A DNA stretch of 10,173 nt from Gammaproteobacteria bacterium. Its GTDB lineage: Bacteria > Pseudomonadota > Gammaproteobacteria > Pseudomonadales > Litorivicinaceae. The DNA lies in contig PBDH01000010.1 in assembly GCA_002717305.1 (NCBI GenBank), positions 18,188-28,360 of the forward strand, given 5' to 3'. The position numbers and the translations under genes are program-made. The notes under the pieces were generated by a model. The model saw only the letters and a program-made list of their open reading frames with translations. It did no database searches and had not been told where the DNA came from. Positions 7,180 to 10,173 of this stretch are shown piece after piece; within the stretch, counting starts at the first letter, position 1; each line of letters begins with the position of its first letter.

Positions 7180-7865
7180 AATTTTTATTTTTACTGGCCT
7201 GTCTTACTTGTCTGCCTGCCCTAGCACAAGGCTATGAAGCGAAATACGACATGCTATGGAGCGCAGGCTTGACGCTTGAGGCCGAAGCAACTGAAACACT
7301 TAAAAAAAATGGCGATCGCTATCAAATTATTCTAGACGCCAAAGCCAGTATCGGTTCTGCAAACGAGACAACCAATCTACTTTATCGTCCGGAAAGTGGA
7401 TGGAGACCACTGGACTATAGCTATACCCAAAACATCCTCGGTCGTACCAAAGGGCGCCACTTCCGGTTTAACTGGAATACAGGAATGCTTACGTGGTTAC
7501 ACGAGCCTGGGCGTGATGAATTGCCTATCCCGACAAACGCACTCGACCCTCTCGGGTTTCGGCTACAACTAGCCCACTTACTGATTAACGAGAAAGATTT
7601 GCCGAAAACCGTAAATATGCTTGATGGTAACGAAATCAAAATCTACACTATTTCGCAGGGTAATCTCGAAATATTAGATACCCCTTACGGAAGAATCAAA
7701 GCGCGAAAATTTATTCTCACGGAGGATAATCCAGCGCCAGAACGTTCCTTCGAGTTTTGGCTGGCTCCATCGCTGAACTATCAGCTAGTGAAACTTCAAA
7801 AACGTGATAAAAAGCGGCTCTTTGCACTGACGCTAAAAGCCTTCAAAAAAGCAGGGACGCCCTGA
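7173..7865 (+). CDS. DUF3108 domain-containing exported protein
   Basis: This 230-residue protein has a clear signal peptide (hydrophobic 3-17, likely cleavage after LPALA at 18) and no further membrane helix, so it is probably periplasmic. It matches the DUF3108 pattern: an early YEAKYDMLWSAGLTLEAEA strand pair, YRPESGWRPLDYSY, then LDPLGFRLQLAHLL and a late PYGRIKARKF with FEFWLAP near the end. Alternating hydrophobic residues suggest a beta-rich fold. The function of the family is not established. No lipobox is convincing: the early LLAC at 7-10 is too near the start. The ATG lies inside the purN end (ATGTTGA, seven-base overlap), so translation is coupled to purN. A DUF3108 gene next to purMN is also found in Pseudomonas. 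Confidence 0.88.
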   Translation: MLKFLFLLACLTCLPALAQGYEAKYDMLWSAGLTLEAEATETLKKNGDRYQIILDAKASIGSANETTNLLYRPESGWRPLDYSYTQNILGRTKGRHFRFNWNTGMLTWLHEPGRDELPIPTNALDPLGFRLQLAHLLINEKDLPKTVNMLDGNEIKIYTISQGNLEILDTPYGRIKARKFILTEDNPAPERSFEFWLAPSLNYQLVKLQKRDKKRLFALTLKAFKKAGTP

Positions 7866-7876
7866 CGACCGAGGGC

Positions 7877-9031
7877 ATGATGCAAATAGGACTACATCCG
7901 TCGATACACGCCTTCAAACCAGACGAGTGGGACGCCCTAAATCCCTCTCGTTATCCGGGCCTTCTACACGGCTTCCTATCATCCCTAGAGGATTCTAAGA
8001 GCGTTGGTGAGGGCACTGGATGGCAGCCGCTTTATGCGTCGATGAAAAGGGGCAACGACCTCATCGGCGCTATAGTCTGCTACCTCAAATCTGATTCTTA
8101 CGGCGAATACGTTTTTGATTGGGCATGGGCTGACGCCTATCATCGGAACGGTATCAACTACTATCCGAAGTGCATCACAGCTGTTCCGTTTACGCCAGCT
8201 ACCGGGCCCCGCATTTTACTGAAAGATGGCGAGGATTACCTTAAAATTACGGAGCAACTAATTAAAGCACTCAAAAACGAGCTAGCCGAACGAGTATCAA
8301 GTTGGCACATCCTTTTTCCTGACGAGCGCAGCTTTCAACTCCTGAGCTCCGAAGGATCCTGGCTCGAACGCTCCGGTGTACAGTTTCACTGGTTTAATGA
8401 TGGATTTGAGACCTTTGATGAACATCTCGCTACGTTCAATTCAAAACGCAGAAAAGAGGTTAGAAGAGAACGAAGACGTGTTTCTGATCAGGGTATTGTG
8501 TTCGAGCGACTGAGTGGGTACGAATTGAATGATCAGGCGATCGACACCCTATTTCGGTGCTATCAAACGACCTACCGGTTAAGGGGCAATCTTGGATACC
8601 TGAACCGTACCTTCTTCGAATACGCGATCGACCGAATTCCTGATGCGATTCGGGTTGCGTTTGCAATCCACCAAGGCAAACGTATCGCAATGTCATTTTG
8701 CTTAAGAGATACAAAGAATTTTTACGGTCGCTACTGGGGGGCCCTTTACGACGTCGATTGTCTGCACTTTGAAACCTGTTTTCACCAGTGGATTGAGGAC
8801 GCTATTGAGCAAGGGATCGAACGTTTCGACCCTGGTGCGCAAGGAGAGCACAAAATTGCACGAGGATTCAGGCCGGTTAAAACCCGCAGCCTGCACTGGG
8901 TAAAACATTCTGAATTTGAGCTGGCAATCAGGAAGTTCCTTATCAGCGAGAGTAATCACGTCGATCGGTATTTTGAGATCTGCGATGGTCATACGCCCTT
9001 CAAAGCGCTAAATGAGAAAATCTCACTCTAG
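7877..9031 (+). CDS. COG3146/DUF482 predicted N-acyltransferase (GNAT/FemAB-like)
   Basis: This 384-residue cytoplasmic protein is of the family often labelled peptidogalycan biosynthesis protein or GNAT N-acetyltransferase. Diagnostic stretches are YYPKCITAVPFTPATGPRIL (95-114), the basic SKRRKEVRRERRR helix (189-201), and GEHKIARGFRPVKTRSLHWV (323-342). The fold is related to GNAT/FemAB acyltransferases, but donor and acceptor are unknown and the peptidoglycan link is only a name. There are two adjacent ATGs. GAGGG at 7871-7875 is only one base from the first (7877) but four from the second (7880), so the second is the more likely start. The gene follows DUF3108 after 11 bases and is probably the last gene of the purM operon. 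Confidence 0.85.
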   Translation: MMQIGLHPSIHAFKPDEWDALNPSRYPGLLHGFLSSLEDSKSVGEGTGWQPLYASMKRGNDLIGAIVCYLKSDSYGEYVFDWAWADAYHRNGINYYPKCITAVPFTPATGPRILLKDGEDYLKITEQLIKALKNELAERVSSWHILFPDERSFQLLSSEGSWLERSGVQFHWFNDGFETFDEHLATFNSKRRKEVRRERRRVSDQGIVFERLSGYELNDQAIDTLFRCYQTTYRLRGNLGYLNRTFFEYAIDRIPDAIRVAFAIHQGKRIAMSFCLRDTKNFYGRYWGALYDVDCLHFETCFHQWIEDAIEQGIERFDPGAQGEHKIARGFRPVKTRSLHWVKHSEFELAIRKFLISESNHVDRYFEICDGHTPFKALNEKISL

Positions 9032-9061
9032 GATATCCGCGAACCAAGTTTTTCTATCCTA
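9029..9061 (+). repeat. Inverted repeat at the end of the acyltransferase gene
   Basis: TAGGATA at 9029-9035, which includes the stop codon, is the exact reverse complement of TATCCTA at 9055-9061, with a 19-base loop. A TTTTT run lies inside the loop rather than after the stem, so this is not a standard intrinsic terminator. It may still mark the operon end. No other terminator is visible before proS. Confidence 0.3.
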
Positions 9062-9145
9062 CCAAGCTCTAAGATATGTGAGAGGCCGGCGAAATATGTT
9101 CCAAACAAACTAGGTTTGCTTCCACTTCTGAAGGCTGAACCCCGT

Positions 9146-9151
9146 TATACT
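9146..9151 (+). promoter_or_regulatory. Candidate -10 element for proS
   Basis: TATACT matches the sigma-70 -10 consensus at five of six positions and lies 34 bases before the proS ATG, giving a leader of roughly 28 bases. No good -35 is found 16-18 bases upstream; the nearest TTG-starting hexamer, TTGCTT (9116-9121), is 24 bases away. An independent proS promoter fits the 154-base gap after the preceding operon. Confidence 0.4.
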
Positions 9152-9185
9152 GAGCACTTTACGAATTAGAACAAGTGGATGTGTT

Positions 9186-10173
9186 ATGCGGACCTCCGAA
9201 ATATTACTTCCTACACTCAAAGAAGACCCTGTCGATACTGTCCTCATCAGCCACAAGCTGATGCTACGCGCGGGAATGATCCGGCAGCTTGCCGCGGGGC
9301 TGTATACATGGTTACCGCTCGGGCTTCGCGTACTGAAAAAAGTCGAGCGGATCGTACGAGAAGAAATGGACCGGGCGGGTGCTCAAGAGGTTTTGATGTC
9401 TGGTGTGCAGCCAGCTGAGTTGTGGCAAGAGTCTGGTCGCTGGAGCCAATTTGGGCCAGAACTTTTACGCCTCAAGGACCGACATGAGCGGGATTTTTGT
9501 TTGGGGCCTACACATGAGGAAGTCATCACCGACATCATCCGACGCGAGGTCAGTTCATATAAACAACTACCTCTTAACTTGTATCAGGTGCAAACAAAAT
9601 TCCGGGACGAGGTTCGCCCTCGCTTCGGCGTGATGCGCTCACGCGAGTTCATCATGAAAGACGCTTATTCCTTTGATTATAATGAGGACAGTATGCAACA
9701 AAGCTATCAAGCTATGTATGACGCCTATTGTCGTATCTTCGACCGCTTCGGTTTAGATTATCGTGCTGTTCTGGCTGATTCAGGCGCTATCGGCGGCAGT
9801 GGATCACAGGAATTCCATGTGCTCGCTGACTCGGGCGAAGATAACATCATCTTTTCGGATGGATCAGACTACGCTGCTAATATCGAAAAAGCAGAATGCG
9901 TCGCCTCAGGATCTCGCCAGAACCCCGACGAGCAAATGCGGAAAGTCGAAACACCGACTCAAAAAACTATCGCAGCGCTGGTCGACGATTTCGAAATCAA
10001 CGTACAGAGAACCGTCAAAACGTTAATCGTATGTGCCTCCGATCTATGCGAATCAGATTTTGTAGCACTTATCCTTCGTGGTGACCATACACTGAATGAG
10101 GTCAAAGCAGAGAACCATCCAATGGTAAAGAATCCGCTTACCTTTGCAACAGAACAGGAAATTAGAGCTATAA
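9186..10173 (+). CDS. proS: Prolyl-tRNA synthetase, N-terminal part (runs off the right edge)
   Basis: ProS charges tRNA(Pro) with proline. The visible 329 codons match the long bacterial type that carries an editing domain inserted between class II motifs 2 and 3. Seen here are MRTSEILLPTLKEDP at the start, LMLRAGMIRQLAAGLYTWLP (26-45), LWQESGRW (79-86), GPTHEEV (107-113), and class II motif 2 with FRDEVRPRFG (139-148) and MKDAYSF (157-163). The editing insertion begins after about residue 220, including RGDHTLNEVKAE, and is cut by the window end, so motif 3 and the anticodon-binding domain are not visible. The ATG at 9186 has GTGGA six bases upstream and gives the usual MRTS start. An ATG at 9179 is out of frame. 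Confidence 0.98.
   Translation, partial: MRTSEILLPTLKEDPVDTVLISHKLMLRAGMIRQLAAGLYTWLPLGLRVLKKVERIVREEMDRAGAQEVLMSGVQPAELWQESGRWSQFGPELLRLKDRHERDFCLGPTHEEVITDIIRREVSSYKQLPLNLYQVQTKFRDEVRPRFGVMRSREFIMKDAYSFDYNEDSMQQSYQAMYDAYCRIFDRFGLDYRAVLADSGAIGGSGSQEFHVLADSGEDNIIFSDGSDYAANIEKAECVASGSRQNPDEQMRKVETPTQKTIAALVDDFEINVQRTVKTLIVCASDLCESDFVALILRGDHTLNEVKAENHPMVKNPLTFATEQEIRAI

Noticed and set aside
9013..9025. Small hairpin TGAGA-AAA-TCTCA at the end of the acyltransferase gene
   Set aside because: It is inside the coding sequence, A+T-rich and not followed by a T-run, so it is not a believable terminator.
9179..9418. 79-codon plus-strand frame starting seven bases before the proS ATG
   Set aside because: It is an overlapping frame of proS. 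The 9186 frame matches ProS throughout, starting with the typical MRTS, while this one resembles nothing.

Overview
The window looks like an ordinary chromosomal segment of a gammaproteobacterium of moderate G+C content. This rests on gene identity and order. A RecA closely resembling the gammaproteobacterial type, an Hda-family AAA+ protein next to a DUF2066 gene, and a divergent purM-purN pair form a known gammaproteobacterial neighbourhood (hda sits near purMN in E. coli; DUF2066, hda, purM and purN are adjacent in Pseudomonas). ProS is of the long bacterial E. coli type. I cannot name a genus. I see no phage, insertion sequence, CRISPR array, tRNA or rRNA.

Layout. At the left edge (1-83) is the tail of an unrecognised gene. 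A complete plus-strand gene for an FMN-dependent alpha-hydroxy-acid oxidase/dehydrogenase follows (149-1297). The next 531 bases (1298-1828) carry no supported gene, only short inverted repeats. A block of four minus-strand genes, read from right to left, runs DUF2066 secreted protein (5469-4450), hda (4453-3761, overlapping by 4 bases), recA (3666-2623) and a TauE/SafE-type membrane exporter (2599-1829, 23 bases after recA). A 76-base divergent spacer (5470-5545) separates this block from a tight plus-strand operon: purM, purN (1-base overlap), a DUF3108 secreted protein (7-base overlap) and a COG3146/DUF482 predicted N-acyltransferase (gap of about a dozen bases). After 154 bases proS begins at 9186 and runs off the right edge.

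How the genes relate. PurN and PurM catalyse steps 3 and 5 of de novo purine synthesis. DUF2066 and DUF3108 proteins both have signal peptides, so each half of the divergent pair joins cytoplasmic housekeeping to an uncharacterised envelope protein. Hda (replication initiation control) and RecA (recombination/SOS) are separated by a short spacer that contains a LexA-box-like palindrome.

I find no undescribed multi-gene system. The points most worth a second look are an Hda with a poorly matching clamp-binding N-terminus but an intact Walker A, the imperfect LexA-like box before recA, an anion exporter in the position directly after recA, and the non-coding 1298-1828 stretch.
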